A stretch of 64,000 nucleotides of DNA, from contig NZ_CP016500.1 in assembly GCF_001713475.1 (NCBI RefSeq), positions 124,001-188,000 of the forward strand, read 5' to 3'. Both the position numbers and the translations under genes were made by a program. How positions within the stretch are numbered: position 1 is the stretch's first letter; each line of letters begins with the position of its first letter. The notes under the pieces are model-generated. The model was given only the letters and a program-made list of their open reading frames with translations. It searched no databases and was not told where the DNA came from. Of the stretch, positions 1 through 11,639 are shown piece by piece. The stretch is from Agrobacterium sp. RAC06 (GTDB lineage Bacteria > Pseudomonadota > Alphaproteobacteria > Rhizobiales > Rhizobiaceae).

Positions 1-1
1 C

Positions 2-442
2 CGCATCGAGGACAGGGGATTGGCGCTTCTGTACGATGCGCTGCCCCGCATGGCCGATGGTACGCTGAAGGCGCATCCGCAGCTGGCGGGCGGGCGCCGG
101 GTCATGCCGCAGCGGAGCCCGCAAGACGGAGTGCTCGACTGGGTGCGCGATAGCCGCTATCTTCAGCGCTTTGTGCGGGCGCAAACTAGGCCCTATCCCG
201 GCGCATTTACCTGGCTTCGTGGAGAAAAGATGTATGTTTGGGCGGCGCGAGGACTGGACAAGAGCGCTGCTGCAACGCCGGGGATTGTGATCGCGACGGA
301 TGAGGACGACCGTGCGGTGGTCTGTGGGCAAGGCATGCTGCATCTGCAAGAGGCGGAATACCAGGGACGGATATTGCGGGGCGAGGAACTTGCCGCGTTC
401 GTCCAGCCGGGAGACCGGCTTGATCTGGGCCCGGCAGAATGA
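2..442 (+). CDS. Sugar N-formyltransferase, C-terminal part (cut by window edge)
   Basis: The reading frame is open from base 2 and its start lies outside the window. The visible 146 residues match the second half of the Fmt/ArnA formyltransferase family: a P-Q-R-S-P-Q-D-G-V-L-D-W stretch, then R-A-Q-T-R-P-Y-P-G-A-F, then a small beta-barrel-like end. The N-terminal catalytic half (Asn-His-Asp) is not visible. In a glycan locus such proteins usually formylate an amino sugar nucleotide from 10-formyl-THF rather than Met-tRNA. That role is inferred from the neighbours. The TTG at 20 is an internal codon, not the start. Confidence 0.75.
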   Translation, partial: RIEDRGLALLYDALPRMADGTLKAHPQLAGGRRVMPQRSPQDGVLDWVRDSRYLQRFVRAQTRPYPGAFTWLRGEKMYVWAARGLDKSAAATPGIVIATDEDDRAVVCGQGMLHLQEAEYQGRILRGEELAAFVQPGDRLDLGPAE

Positions 443-489
443 GTGCAGCGCGTTGTCGCTTTTTCATTGTTTGACAGGTTGATGCGATC

Positions 490-1767
490 ATGACTCTCTC
501 CGAACAGGACACTCGCATGCGGGCCGGACATCAGGCAACGGTTCCACCTTGCCAAGGCGATCCGGACACGCAGAAGCGTACTGGCGGAGTGCAGAGGCTC
601 AATCCGGATATATACAAGGCAGGGTTGCGCATCTGCAGCCGTTGCATCTACGATGAGCGAGTACCGGCGATCCAATTCGACGAAGCGGGCGTCTGCAACT
701 ATTGCCGGCAGGTCGAGATGCTCAAGGAGCAGTATGGGACCGGACAGCCCAAGGGTGAAGCCGCTTTCGCCGCGATAATCGAGGACATCAAGCGTGACGG
801 ACGCGGCAAGCGCTACGATTGTATCGTTGGTGTCAGCGGCGGGACAGACTCATCCTATCTGGTCTACATGGCCAAGCAATGGGGCTTGCGTCCTTTGGCC
901 GTCCACTACGACAACACCTGGAATTCCGCGATTGCGACAATGAACATTCACAAGGTCCTGAGCGGCCTGGACGTGGATCTTTACACGCATGTAGTGGCCA
1001 ACAAGGAAGCCGATGATATCTTTCGCTCCTTTTTTCTGGCAGGCGTGGCGGAAATCGAAGCCTCGACAGATTTGGGGTATGCCTATCTGCTAAGGATGGT
1101 CGCCGCAAAATATTCGGTCGGATACATTCTCGAAGGGCACTCCTTTGCCGAGGAGGGCATCACCCCCTTGGGGCGCAATTACTTCGACGGCCGATACATT
1201 CAGGGGATTCATGCCCGCTTCGGTCGTCAACCGATCGAGACTTATCCGCTGATGACATTCTCGCGCTTCTTGTGGTCAGCCCTGTTCCGCCGTGTAAAAT
1301 TCATCCGCCCGCTGTGGTATCTGCAATATTCCAAGGAAGATGCAAAAGCCATGCTGGCGGAGCGTTTCGGATGGCAGTACTACGGTGGGCACCACCTCGA
1401 AAACCGGATGACTTCATTTTTTCACAGTGTCTATCTGCCGCAGAAATTCGGCGCGGACATGCGCAACAATACGCTTTCGGCGCGTGTCCGCAACGGGACC
1501 CTGTCGCGCGCCGAGGCATGGGCAGAGTACAACACACCCCCTTATATAGAAGAGGAACTGGTCTCCTACTTCAGGAAGCGCCTGGACATCAGCGACGAGC
1601 AGTACGACGCGGTCATGTCGGAACCGCCGAAGAACTGGACGGAATATCCGACCTACAAGAAACGGTTCGAACTCTTCAGGCCGCTATTTTTTGTTCTGGC
1701 GAAGGCCAACCTTGTTCCGATGAGTTTCTACCTGAAATATTGCTTCCCTTCGAAAGTTCCAGCCTGA
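490..1767 (+). CDS. N-acetyl sugar amidotransferase, WbpG/LegF-like PP-loop ATPase
   Basis: A 425-residue enzyme of the family that turns an acetamido group on a sugar into an acetamidino group, using ATP and ammonia. Two cysteine pairs (C49/C52 and C69/C72) probably bind zinc. An ATP-pyrophosphatase PP-loop S-G-G-T-D-S-S sits near residue 116. Family members have no glutaminase of their own and take ammonia from a HisH/HisF pair; such a pair lies at 6577-7948 in the same gene train. The first ~45 residues before the first Cys pair look like an extension, so an internal start is possible, and no strong ribosome site precedes 490. A second, self-contained homologue is at 20866. The exact sugar cannot be read from sequence. 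Confidence 0.85.
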   Translation: MTLSEQDTRMRAGHQATVPPCQGDPDTQKRTGGVQRLNPDIYKAGLRICSRCIYDERVPAIQFDEAGVCNYCRQVEMLKEQYGTGQPKGEAAFAAIIEDIKRDGRGKRYDCIVGVSGGTDSSYLVYMAKQWGLRPLAVHYDNTWNSAIATMNIHKVLSGLDVDLYTHVVANKEADDIFRSFFLAGVAEIEASTDLGYAYLLRMVAAKYSVGYILEGHSFAEEGITPLGRNYFDGRYIQGIHARFGRQPIETYPLMTFSRFLWSALFRRVKFIRPLWYLQYSKEDAKAMLAERFGWQYYGGHHLENRMTSFFHSVYLPQKFGADMRNNTLSARVRNGTLSRAEAWAEYNTPPYIEEELVSYFRKRLDISDEQYDAVMSEPPKNWTEYPTYKKRFELFRPLFFVLAKANLVPMSFYLKYCFPSKVPA

Positions 1768-1813
1768 TGAAGTCAGTTGTGTACAAGGCCCGGCGGCGAT
1801 CTGGCGAGGTAAT

Positions 1814-3394
1814 ATGAGCATACTATCGGTCGTTATATTTTCTGCTGCATTTGCACTTTTTGTGCGGATCTTTCTTATTGCATTTTACAGGAAGTGGTTC
1901 GCAGAAGGAATTTTCGGGGATGCCGCATATCACTACTGCATTGTGCGCACGATGTGCGGCGCGAGCGGATCTTACCGGGGTGTTCCCGAATTCTACTTGA
2001 AGAACGGACCTGACCGTTATCCGGTGCTGTTCCACAGGTTTGCAAGTCTGTTCGGTCTGCGCCTCGTTGAAGCGCGTCCCTACTTGCCCAACCTCATTGT
2101 CTTTGTTGCCTTTTCTGTAGCGTTTCCGGTGCTGGTCTCCTTTTTCGAGTCGCCGCTTCGGCTGCTTTACCAGTCATCGGCAATACCGGGCGGTTTTCCG
2201 TTGATGGCCGGACTTTCCGTGCTGCTTTTCGTCCTCAGCGTGCCTAACAACGCTCTTCACGGCCATGGCATCCTGCTTCTGTCCTTGTCCGAGCGGCTGC
2301 TGGCCAAGCTTTCCGTCGGATTCTTCTACGTCGGCGCGCTGCTTTGGCGCCTGGACGGCAACAGTGCGTTTCTTGTGGTGAGCATGCTGAGCGGCTCCGT
2401 TGCGCTCTCGACATCGATGTTTGCGAGACAAGCGCTCTTTTTCGTGTTTCCCCTTTGGGCGCTCGCCAGCCTTGACGGCGCGCTGCTGCTGGCCTTGCTC
2501 GGAGCGTTCGGGCTGGCGATGATACTGGGAGGCAAGACCTTTCTGCTCGGATTGCAAGATCAATGGGAATTCTCTAAGTCGTACCGGCTCTACACCGCTA
2601 AGAGCCGCGTCTTTGCAGAGTCGCTGAGCAAATTTACGGCGCTCTCCGAGTGGCGCGAGCTGGTTGACCTGCTTTTCAAGTTTGCGCTGAGATCGATTTT
2701 CTTCCGCGTTATCAGCTATGAGCCGGGCAAGTCGATTGTCCGGCATACGGACGTCTTTCTCATCCTCATCGCTGGATGGGGACATCTGCCGGCGACGTTT
2801 GTCGGATTGCTTGTGGCGACTGTTGCGGTCTACCTCGCGACGACGACGAAGGCGTTGCGCCATTTCGGTGAATCCGAACGATATCTGGATTACGTTCTGG
2901 CCTTTGTCCTGCCTTTCATGCTGGCTTGGCAAATTCTTCAGCAACCCACGGCAGCCGGTGCGGTTACCCTGTTGGCGGTAGCGCTGTTTCTAAGGCTGGC
3001 ATTCATCGGGCTTTCGCTCTGGCGGGACGCAGGCCGAACGGTTGCCGGCAATGACAGCCTCGTGGAAATATTGGCGGCGGGTAATGTCACCCGTGAGAGC
3101 CGGGTGTTGCCCCTCCCCATCAACCTCGGCCAGGTCATCTCCGCGCGCACAGGCTGCGGCGTTGTCTGCTACCCCGGTGTTTACGGTTCCTGGATTTTCG
3201 AGCGCTATATCGACGAGTACCCGCTTCTCAAACGTCCGGTCGAGCGCTTCATAGAGGAATTCGGCATCTCCAAGATCGTGTTGCACAAGGCGCAAATCGA
3301 TCACTACGCTCGCATCGTTGGATGGTCCTACGATCTGGAGGGGTTCCGCAAATCCGCCGAAAATGGCCATTGGATCTGTTATGACGTTGAGTAA
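1814..3394 (+). CDS. Polytopic membrane protein, possible GT-C-type glycosyltransferase
   Basis: A 526-residue protein with about ten hydrophobic segments. The first loop carries G-D-A-A-Y-H, resembling the acidic first-loop motif of GT-C polyprenyl-sugar-dependent transferases. A soluble tail of ~100 residues follows the last membrane segment. The start is supported by GAGG at 1804. The end overlaps the next glycosyltransferase by 14 bases, which points to one transcript. I recognise no specific family; a polymerase-type role is the alternative. It sits between the amidotransferase and a GT4 enzyme, so a job in building or decorating the lipid-linked glycan is inferred. Confidence 0.6.
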   Translation: MSILSVVIFSAAFALFVRIFLIAFYRKWFAEGIFGDAAYHYCIVRTMCGASGSYRGVPEFYLKNGPDRYPVLFHRFASLFGLRLVEARPYLPNLIVFVAFSVAFPVLVSFFESPLRLLYQSSAIPGGFPLMAGLSVLLFVLSVPNNALHGHGILLLSLSERLLAKLSVGFFYVGALLWRLDGNSAFLVVSMLSGSVALSTSMFARQALFFVFPLWALASLDGALLLALLGAFGLAMILGGKTFLLGLQDQWEFSKSYRLYTAKSRVFAESLSKFTALSEWRELVDLLFKFALRSIFFRVISYEPGKSIVRHTDVFLILIAGWGHLPATFVGLLVATVAVYLATTTKALRHFGESERYLDYVLAFVLPFMLAWQILQQPTAAGAVTLLAVALFLRLAFIGLSLWRDAGRTVAGNDSLVEILAAGNVTRESRVLPLPINLGQVISARTGCGVVCYPGVYGSWIFERYIDEYPLLKRPVERFIEEFGISKIVLHKAQIDHYARIVGWSYDLEGFRKSAENGHWICYDVE

Positions 3395-4750
3395 GCTGAA
3401 GCAATATGCGTTGCAACTTGCTGCCTTGACTGCGGATGTAATGCTCTTTCCATTCCTTTTGGTGGGGGTGATTTGCGTTGGTGGTGCCCGTCTGTGGTGG
3501 GCATGGCTGCAGCGGAAAAAAACATTCCGCCCGGCGACCATCCCGACGCTGCTCGCCGTTCAGCCAGGACTCATCAACGCCTATCGGCTTCAGGGGGAAG
3601 AGATCATTTCCTACTTCACCTCGCCCGTCGCGTCCGAGGTTCATATACTTGATCCCTATGCGGACAAGGACGAGGAGTTCAGTCCGTTGCCTGGAATCCG
3701 AATTGTCGGTTGGCGTACGCCGCGCCTTTTCATCGGAATGCAGGCGTTGGGTATGCGGGAAAGCCCGTTTCCGTTGCGCGAGCTGATGACAACCTTACGC
3801 ATGCTGAACTACGTGACAGATAAGGGAGTATTCTGTATTCGATCCATGCAGCATGCAAACAGCGCCCTGTGCGCAGGGTTGGTTTCGGCCGCCCTGAATG
3901 TTCCTCATGTCATCGAAATTGCGGGCAATTACGAGATGCTGCGCCGCATCTGGGGCTGGCCGTTTTATTTTCAGTGGTTCGGCCGAATTCCCGGGCTGAG
4001 AATCGTGTTCCGCGCATGCAACGATGCACTCCTGGGATGGCCCATAAAGCACGCCTTTTGCGTCATCGGACGCAACAAGAACAATTATGAACATGCGTTT
4101 GCGTTGGGTGCACCCGTCGAGCGCCTTACGATGATCCGCATTCATCTGGCGACTTCCTTTCTTAATCTCGAGCAGAGGCCCGCGCCGCTAGCAGGGCGCT
4201 ACATGCTTTTCGTCGCGCGTATCACGACAGAAAAGTTCCCGCTGGATGTCGTTTCGGTATTCGCGATCCTTGCTGACCGCTATCCCGATCTGTCACTTGT
4301 CGTCATCGGCGATGGCATTCTGCTTCCCGAGGTGAAGCGCCAGGTCGCCGGAATGGCCTGCAAGGAACGGGTCCATATCTTGGGCAACCAGCCCTATGAC
4401 GAGGTGATTCAGTGGACTCGGGGCGCGGCGATCGCCTTCGAAACCTATTCAGGTTCGGCTCTTGCGGAGAAAATGATCTGTAACGTGCCCGTTGTCGCCT
4501 ATGACGTCGAATGGATGGCGGAGGTGGTAATCGATAGTTTTTCCGGCAAGCTCGTTCGCTTCCGTGATATCGACGCCGCTGCGCAAGCTTGCAGCGAGCT
4601 TCTTGACGATCCGCAGGAGGCGCGGCGGCTCGCTGAAATGGGCCAGAAGCTGGCAATTGCCATGTTTGATAACGAGACGATCACAAGAAAGGAAAACGCG
4701 ATCTTCAGTAGTGCCCTAGATCATGTCAAGGAGAACTACGGGATGGCGCA

Positions 4751-4754
<4 letters not shown>
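3381..4754 (+). CDS. Glycosyltransferase family 4, membrane-anchored
   Basis: Starting at ATG 3381 gives a 457-residue protein with one hydrophobic segment near the N-terminus followed by a GT-B fold. The C-terminal half has the usual GT4 series: R-Y-M-L-F-V-A-R-I-T-T-E-K, then L-S-L-V-V-I-G-D-G, then A-I-A-F-E-T-Y-S-G-S-A-L-A-E-K-M. In the last, the acidic residue of the EX7E-type nucleotide-sugar motif seems displaced. An upstream in-frame ATG (3318) would lie deep inside the previous gene and is less likely. It overlaps both neighbours (14 bases upstream, 4 downstream), so it is translationally coupled. Donor and acceptor are unknown. Confidence 0.8.
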
Positions 4755-6576
<1,822 letters not shown>

Positions 6577-6580
<4 letters not shown>

Positions 6581-7185
6581 TTACCATCGTCGATTACGGG
6601 ATGGGGAATCTCGGGTCGCTGGTAAATATTTTCCGGCGTATCGGTGTTCAGGCGAGGACAGAATCCGATCCGGAACGGATTCGGAATGCGACGAAACTGA
6701 TCCTTCCCGGGGTCGGCGCCTTTGATGCAGCGATGGGGCGCATCGGCGATATTACCGGCTTGCGCGACGTCCTCGACCGCAAGGCGCTTGTCGAAAAAAT
6801 ACCGGTTCTGGGTGTTTGCCTGGGTATGCAGCTGCTGACGGACGGGAGCGAGGAAGGCAAAAGGCCAGGACTTAGCTGGATTTCTGGACGCGCTCATCGC
6901 TTTCCCCCCGGTACTGGATTGAAGGTTCCTCATATGGGCTGGAACAGCGTTATCCCTCTTCAGGAGAATGAGCTGACAACTGGGCTGGGCGAGGAGTTGC
7001 GTTACTACTTCGTTCATTCATACTATGTTCGTGTCGATGATCCCGCCAGCGCGATGCTCCAGACAAGCTATGGACTCGCCTTCGACTCCGGTATCTGTCG
7101 CGACAACATCTTCGGGCTGCAATTCCACCCGGAGAAAAGTCATCGTTTCGGCATGAACATTCTGAAGAACTTCGCGAGGATGTGA
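6577..7185 (+). CDS. hisH: HisH-type glutaminase subunit, glycan-locus paralogue
   Basis: A 202-residue class-I glutamine amidotransferase with a complete triad: the nucleophile in G-V-C-L-G-M-Q and the His/Glu pair in Q-F-H-P-E-K-S. It releases ammonia from glutamine for a partner synthase. It follows the flippase by ATGA and is 4 bases from the HisF paralogue. No other histidine genes are present. With the WbpG-like enzyme at 490, the pair is best read as an ammonia source for a sugar amidotransferase, as known for such trios in LPS loci, rather than as imidazole glycerol phosphate synthase. Confidence 0.9.
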
Positions 7186-7189
7186 CACC

Positions 7190-7948
7190 ATGCTGCGCGT
7201 TCGGGTCATTCCGTCACTTCTGCTGCGACATGAAAGTCTGGTGAAGACCAGGAGATTCGGCGACTTCACCTATGTGGGCGATCCCGCCAACACGGTGCGG
7301 ATATTCAACGAGCTTGAGGTGGACGAGCTCTTTTTCCTCGATATCGTCGCCTCAAAGGAGGGACGTGGCCCGAATCTCAGAATCCTGAGGAACATCGCCG
7401 ATGAATGCTTCATGCCGCTGGGCTATGGTGGAGGGATAGGTTCGTTCGATAATGCGAAGTCCGTGTTCGATATAGGATTCGAGAAGATTTCGCTGAATAC
7501 GACTGCTGTCGAAAAGCCCGAATTGATAACGCAATTGGCTAACCACTACGGCAGCCAGGCGGTGGTGGTGTCCATTGATGTGAAAGCAGGCCCATTGGGA
7601 AAGACGACGGTCCGGACGCGCGCCGGAGAAAACAATACGCATCTGGAGCCGGTCGCTTGGGCCAAGGAAGTCGAACGGCGAGGGGCGGGAGAAATTCTGC
7701 TGACATCGATCGATCGCGAAGGGTCGTGGTCAGGATTTGATCTCGATCTTATCCTGGCAGTTTCCTCGGCGGTCTCTATTCCCGTCATTGCTCATGGCGG
7801 AGCTGGAACGGTCGACCATATAGGGCAGGCAGTTCACCAGGCTGGCGCGTCGGCGGTGGCGCTTGGCAGCATGGTCGTCTTCCAGAAGAAGGATATGGGC
7901 GTTCTGGTCAATTATCCAAACCAGGATGCACTTCGGCGCGTCTTGTAG
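7190..7948 (+). CDS. hisF: HisF-type barrel subunit, cyclase-site variant used as ammonia channel
   Basis: A 252-residue (beta/alpha)8 barrel clearly of the HisF family. The ungapped N-terminus lets residues be counted against the Thermotoga enzyme. The catalytic Asp11 position is Leu (I-P-S-L-L-L) and Cys9 is Ser, while Asp130 is kept. Arg5, Glu46, Lys99 and the Glu equivalent to 167, which form the ammonia gate, are all kept. This suggests that HisH docking and ammonia passage remain while ring-closing activity is lost, matching service to the amidotransferase at 490. That functional reading is inference. Confidence 0.9.
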   Translation: MLRVRVIPSLLLRHESLVKTRRFGDFTYVGDPANTVRIFNELEVDELFFLDIVASKEGRGPNLRILRNIADECFMPLGYGGGIGSFDNAKSVFDIGFEKISLNTTAVEKPELITQLANHYGSQAVVVSIDVKAGPLGKTTVRTRAGENNTHLEPVAWAKEVERRGAGEILLTSIDREGSWSGFDLDLILAVSSAVSIPVIAHGGAGTVDHIGQAVHQAGASAVALGSMVVFQKKDMGVLVNYPNQDALRRVL

Positions 7949-8005
7949 CAGGGCGGGGCCTTGCAGGGCCCTAAGATAAAAGCTGAGAACAACGTGGGGG
8001 CCATC

Positions 8006-9115
8006 GTGAATTTCGACGAGCAGTTTATTCGGTCGGCGTATGAAAAGATCAGCGCACAAGGCGCAGAAATACGTGACGTGCCGGACAATTTCGTCACGTT
8101 GAGTGCGTGGTTCCACAAGGAACAGTTATGGCGCGATTATCTGGACCTGTTCAAGATGGTTCCTTCGTTGAAAGGTTGCAAGGTTGTCGACTTTGGCTGC
8201 AAGTTTGGCCATACCTTTCCTATCTTCCATGCTCTAGGCGCGGCCGCCGTGATTGGCGTCGATGTGGAGGACGAGTACCTGAGGGTGGGAAATCTGGTCT
8301 TCTCCGCCATCGGGTTCCCTTGTGAGCTGGTTAAGTCTGATGAAGGCTATCTGCCGATAGAGAGCGAAACCGTCGATTTTGTTCTCGTCAACGAGGTCAT
8401 CAGCCATATCAATCCCACCTATCTCGACACGGTCTACGCCGAAATTGCGCGTATCTTGAAGGTCGGCGGAAAGGTACTGATTTCAGACGGCAATAATCGC
8501 GCCAGCGAAAGTTGTGTGGCCGATCTGCGCAGCCTTTACGCGGCGTGGGAGAACGGACCCGCTGGCACCAGTACGGGCCGCGACACGGTTGACGAGCCGT
8601 TTCGCGGAGCCCGCAGGGACATAATTGCCGGGCTCCATCCGGACATGAAGCCAGAGGAGATCGACTACCTCGCCGACAATACGTCAGGACTGTTTGGCGA
8701 ACGGCTTGCGATCGAAGTGGGGAAGTATATTCGCAGGGAGGGATGGGTAGCTCGTCCCTACCGCGACGGATGCTGTCCGACCAATCCTGGCGCCGGCGGT
8801 GTGGTCATGGAACGCGCTCTTCACCCTGTTCAAGTCGAACTTGGTCTGGCCGAGCACGGCATTGCTGCACAGCAGCTGTTCTCTTACGCGACGACGCAGC
8901 AGAAATCCCTTCGCTACACGCTGGCTGTCGCTGTCTACAACCTGCGTCTGCGGATGACCAAGATGTTTGCGCCACACAAGCTCTATGGCCGGACATGGGC
9001 GCTGTACGTCCTGGGCACGAAAGTTGGTACGCCTCCAGCCGATTGGGACGTACGCAAGGGCGTAAAGCTGTTTCATCCGCCAACTGTGGTCAATGTCGCG
9101 GCACAGCAGGCGTGA
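8006..9115 (+). CDS. Class I SAM-dependent methyltransferase
   Basis: A 369-residue protein with the Rossmann methyltransferase core: V-V-D-F-G-C-K-F-G-H (motif I, near residue 60), an acidic loop V-I-G-V-D-V-E-D, and F-V-L-V-N-E-V-I-S-H as motif IV. A C-terminal extension of ~180 residues is unusually long for a simple methyltransferase and may hold the acceptor site. GTG 8006 is preferred because a GGGGG run lies just upstream; TTG 7961 and GTG 7994 are in-frame alternatives. It probably methylates a sugar of the glycan; the target atom is unknown. Confidence 0.7.
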   Translation: MNFDEQFIRSAYEKISAQGAEIRDVPDNFVTLSAWFHKEQLWRDYLDLFKMVPSLKGCKVVDFGCKFGHTFPIFHALGAAAVIGVDVEDEYLRVGNLVFSAIGFPCELVKSDEGYLPIESETVDFVLVNEVISHINPTYLDTVYAEIARILKVGGKVLISDGNNRASESCVADLRSLYAAWENGPAGTSTGRDTVDEPFRGARRDIIAGLHPDMKPEEIDYLADNTSGLFGERLAIEVGKYIRREGWVARPYRDGCCPTNPGAGGVVMERALHPVQVELGLAEHGIAAQQLFSYATTQQKSLRYTLAVAVYNLRLRMTKMFAPHKLYGRTWALYVLGTKVGTPPADWDVRKGVKLFHPPTVVNVAAQQA

Positions 9116-9159
9116 AGCGGTTGTTTCGATGAAGCCGAAACGATTAGTGCCTGGACAAG

Positions 9160-9186
9160 GACCTGAGATTTCCACCCTCTCAGGTC
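9160..9186 (+). terminator. Hairpin between methyltransferase and glycosyltransferase
   Basis: GACCTGAGA and TCTCAGGTC form a perfect 9-bp stem around a 9-base loop, and flanking CGAAACGA/TCGTTTCG can extend the structure. It lies in a 99-base gap of the otherwise packed gene train. There is no clear U-run, so it may be an RNA-stability or partial-termination structure rather than a strong terminator. Confidence 0.4.
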
Positions 9187-9214
9187 GTTTCGTTATGATG
9201 GCGACCCGTTTCTC

Positions 9215-10372
9215 ATGACGCGGAAGAACATGTCCATCTGCTTCGCAACAGCGGGCGTCTACCCGATCCTGAAGGCCGTCGGCGCCTACGGGGGATCGGA
9301 GCTGCGTGCGTGGCGGCTTGCACGGTATCTCGCAAGGAGGCCCGGTTTCACCGTTTCGATGCTTGCATATGATTATGGTCAGCCGCGCAGTGAGGTGATC
9401 GAAGGCGTGCGCTTTCTGCGCGACTCTGCCTGCGTCTTCGAGCGAAGCCTTGTCGGCAGGCTCCGATGGCGTCTTTTGCAGGCGGTGCGGCGTGGCCGTA
9501 TCGAGGGGGTTCCGCTATTGCTGGAGCCGGATTATCACATCTGGGATCAGGCGGATGCCGACATCTACCTTGCGTTCGGCGCGACGAATTACTCCGCAAG
9601 GCTGGCGCGCTGGTGCGCGGTTCGCAACAAGCCATTCATCCTGATGCAGGGCGGCGACATGGATCTTGCGCCCAAAGAGCCCTTCGCGGAACGCGTCTAC
9701 GGTCTCCCTGGCCTGTCTGTCGCACAGACGCCTTTCCAGCAGGAAGAGCTTTTGAAGCGGTTTCACCGCAGTTCGGAAGTGCTGCAAAACCCCATCGCCA
9801 TTCCTGCCGGTGGTCCTTACCTGGAGCCGCGTAAATTTGCGCTCTGGGTGGGCAAATCCGACCGCATCAAATGCCCTGAAAGGATGGTGGACCTGGCGCG
9901 CCTGTCGCCGGATGTACCTGTGGTCATGGTGATGAACCGCGCCGATGGCATGGTCTTCGATGCTGTGAAGGCGCAGGCCCCTGCCAATGTCAGCTTTGTG
10001 GACGCCGTTGCGCCAGAAGAGATGCAGACCTATTATCGTGACGCTTGCGTGTTGGTCAGCACATCCATCACGGAAGGTTTTCCCAACAGCTTCCTAGAAG
10101 CCGGCGCGAACGGAACTCCGATCCTTTCGCTCGACGTCGATCCCGCCGGCATGCTTACAGACCACGGCGCCGGCGTCGTAACCGGTGGTTCGCTGGAACG
10201 CGCTTCCGGACTCTTGCAGCAATTGTGGGCTGAACGCGGTTGGGAACCGGGATGCAGCGCGCGTGTCATGGGCGAGCGGGGATTTCGTTACGTTGAGGAA
10301 CGGCACGCGCAGGACAGGGTATTTGAGCGTTTCGAACGGATCCTGTTGTCGTTTTCGAACAGGAGCGGTTAA
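9215..10372 (+). CDS. Glycosyltransferase family 4
   Basis: A 385-residue GT-B protein. The N-terminal half shows A-Y-G-G-S-E-L-R-A-W-R-L-A, the glycine-rich acceptor-side loop of GT4 enzymes. The C-terminal half shows F-A-L-W-V-G-K-S-D-R-I-K-C-P-E-R-M and S-I-T-E-G-F-P-N-S-F-L-E-A, the E(X7)E nucleotide-sugar motif. ATG 9230, preceded by GGAAG, is an equally good start and would shorten the protein by five residues. It is placed in the central glycan block; donor and acceptor are unknown. Confidence 0.8.
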   Translation: MTRKNMSICFATAGVYPILKAVGAYGGSELRAWRLARYLARRPGFTVSMLAYDYGQPRSEVIEGVRFLRDSACVFERSLVGRLRWRLLQAVRRGRIEGVPLLLEPDYHIWDQADADIYLAFGATNYSARLARWCAVRNKPFILMQGGDMDLAPKEPFAERVYGLPGLSVAQTPFQQEELLKRFHRSSEVLQNPIAIPAGGPYLEPRKFALWVGKSDRIKCPERMVDLARLSPDVPVVMVMNRADGMVFDAVKAQAPANVSFVDAVAPEEMQTYYRDACVLVSTSITEGFPNSFLEAGANGTPILSLDVDPAGMLTDHGAGVVTGGSLERASGLLQQLWAERGWEPGCSARVMGERGFRYVEERHAQDRVFERFERILLSFSNRSG

Positions 10373-10447
10373 ACGTGGCGGATTCGCGGACCGTTTCGCA
10401 GAGTCCGTGCGTTCCGCTTCGTGGTGACCGCGAAGGAGCATCTTGCA

Positions 10448-11590
10448 ATGCCTAGATTTCGACCGCGCAACATCAAGCCTCTGATCGTCAGGACCGCTTA
10501 TGCTGCTTCGATGTTAGTTGTCCATCCGCTGAATTGGCTTCTGGCCTCGCTATTGACTTTGCAGCCACGGCCAAAATCTGTTCTGCATGTGTCCTATATG
10601 GTGCATGAGCCCTGGCACATGACGCGCATTCTGCGAAAGTACGGGTGGCACAACGATTATATGGCGCTTGGTGACAGTCCGCACTGGAATCGGTGTGACC
10701 ACCACTTCAAGGGCTACAATCCGTTGTTGGCGCCTTGGTACGAGTTCTATTTCTTCTGGACGGTTCTGGCGCGGTACGAAGCCGTGCATTTTCATTTCAT
10801 GATCACGATGACGCGCAGTGGCTGGGAGGTCCCTCTGCTGAAGCGCCTAGGTCGCAGGGTTGTGGCTCATTATCTCGGCTGCGAGGCCCGTAACCGCGAG
10901 CTCAATATGCGTCTTCATCCAGCACTGAACATCTGTCAGCAATGCGACTACAACGCGACGATCTGTACAAGCCCGCTCAACCGTGACCGTCGCGCACTTG
11001 CCGCGCGTTGGGCCGATGCAACGATGGTCACCACGCCGGACATGCGTGATTTCATGCCCGAGGCGGTTGTGTCTTCGTTTTTCGCCCCTGATGGGATCGA
11101 TGCGCCAGCGAAGGCACCCTGGGACGGAAGGCGGCCTCTGAAGCTCGTTCACGTCACCAATCATCCGGGCATAGAGGGCACGGAGCGCATCCAAAAGGCG
11201 GTCGAGGCCGTGCGGGCCAGAGGTCACGACATTGAATTCGTTTACCTGCGCAACGTTCCGCATTCTGAAGTCATGGCCGCAATGCGCGAAGCGGATCTCG
11301 CCATCGGCAAGATGAAGATGGGCTACTATGCGAACGCCCAGATCGAGAGCATGATCTGCGGTGTTCCGACCATCACATGGATCCGCCCCGATTTCATGAC
11401 GGATGCCCTGCGTGAATCCGGCTTCATCATCTGTCACTTGGACGATCTCGAGCAAACCTTGCTTCATTATCTCTCCGACCCGGAAGCACTTGCGCGGAAG
11501 CAGAGCATTGCCCGGTCCTCCATACGAGCCTTGCATGACGAGAGCGCCATAGCCAAAACCTTTATCGCCTGCTATGCCGGGCCAAGCTGA
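10448..11590 (+). CDS. Glycosyltransferase-like GT-B protein
   Basis: A 380-residue protein starting at ATG 10448, with GGAG ten bases upstream; the in-frame GTG at 10421 has no such support. One hydrophobic stretch lies near residues 15-40. The second half (L-K-L-V-H-V-T-N-H-P-G-I-E-G-T-E, then A-Q-I-E-S-M-I-C-G-V-P-T-I) has the shape of a GT-B nucleotide-binding domain, but the first acidic residue of the usual pair is not obvious. A short Cys-containing segment (N-I-C-Q-Q-C-D) is uncommon in the family. A transferase role is inferred from context. Confidence 0.6.
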   Translation: MPRFRPRNIKPLIVRTAYAASMLVVHPLNWLLASLLTLQPRPKSVLHVSYMVHEPWHMTRILRKYGWHNDYMALGDSPHWNRCDHHFKGYNPLLAPWYEFYFFWTVLARYEAVHFHFMITMTRSGWEVPLLKRLGRRVVAHYLGCEARNRELNMRLHPALNICQQCDYNATICTSPLNRDRRALAARWADATMVTTPDMRDFMPEAVVSSFFAPDGIDAPAKAPWDGRRPLKLVHVTNHPGIEGTERIQKAVEAVRARGHDIEFVYLRNVPHSEVMAAMREADLAIGKMKMGYYANAQIESMICGVPTITWIRPDFMTDALRESGFIICHLDDLEQTLLHYLSDPEALARKQSIARSSIRALHDESAIAKTFIACYAGPS

Positions 11591-11639
11591 CGGCGCGGCT
11601 AACGAGGCACCTGTCAGTGACCAACACAGGAGTTTCTTC

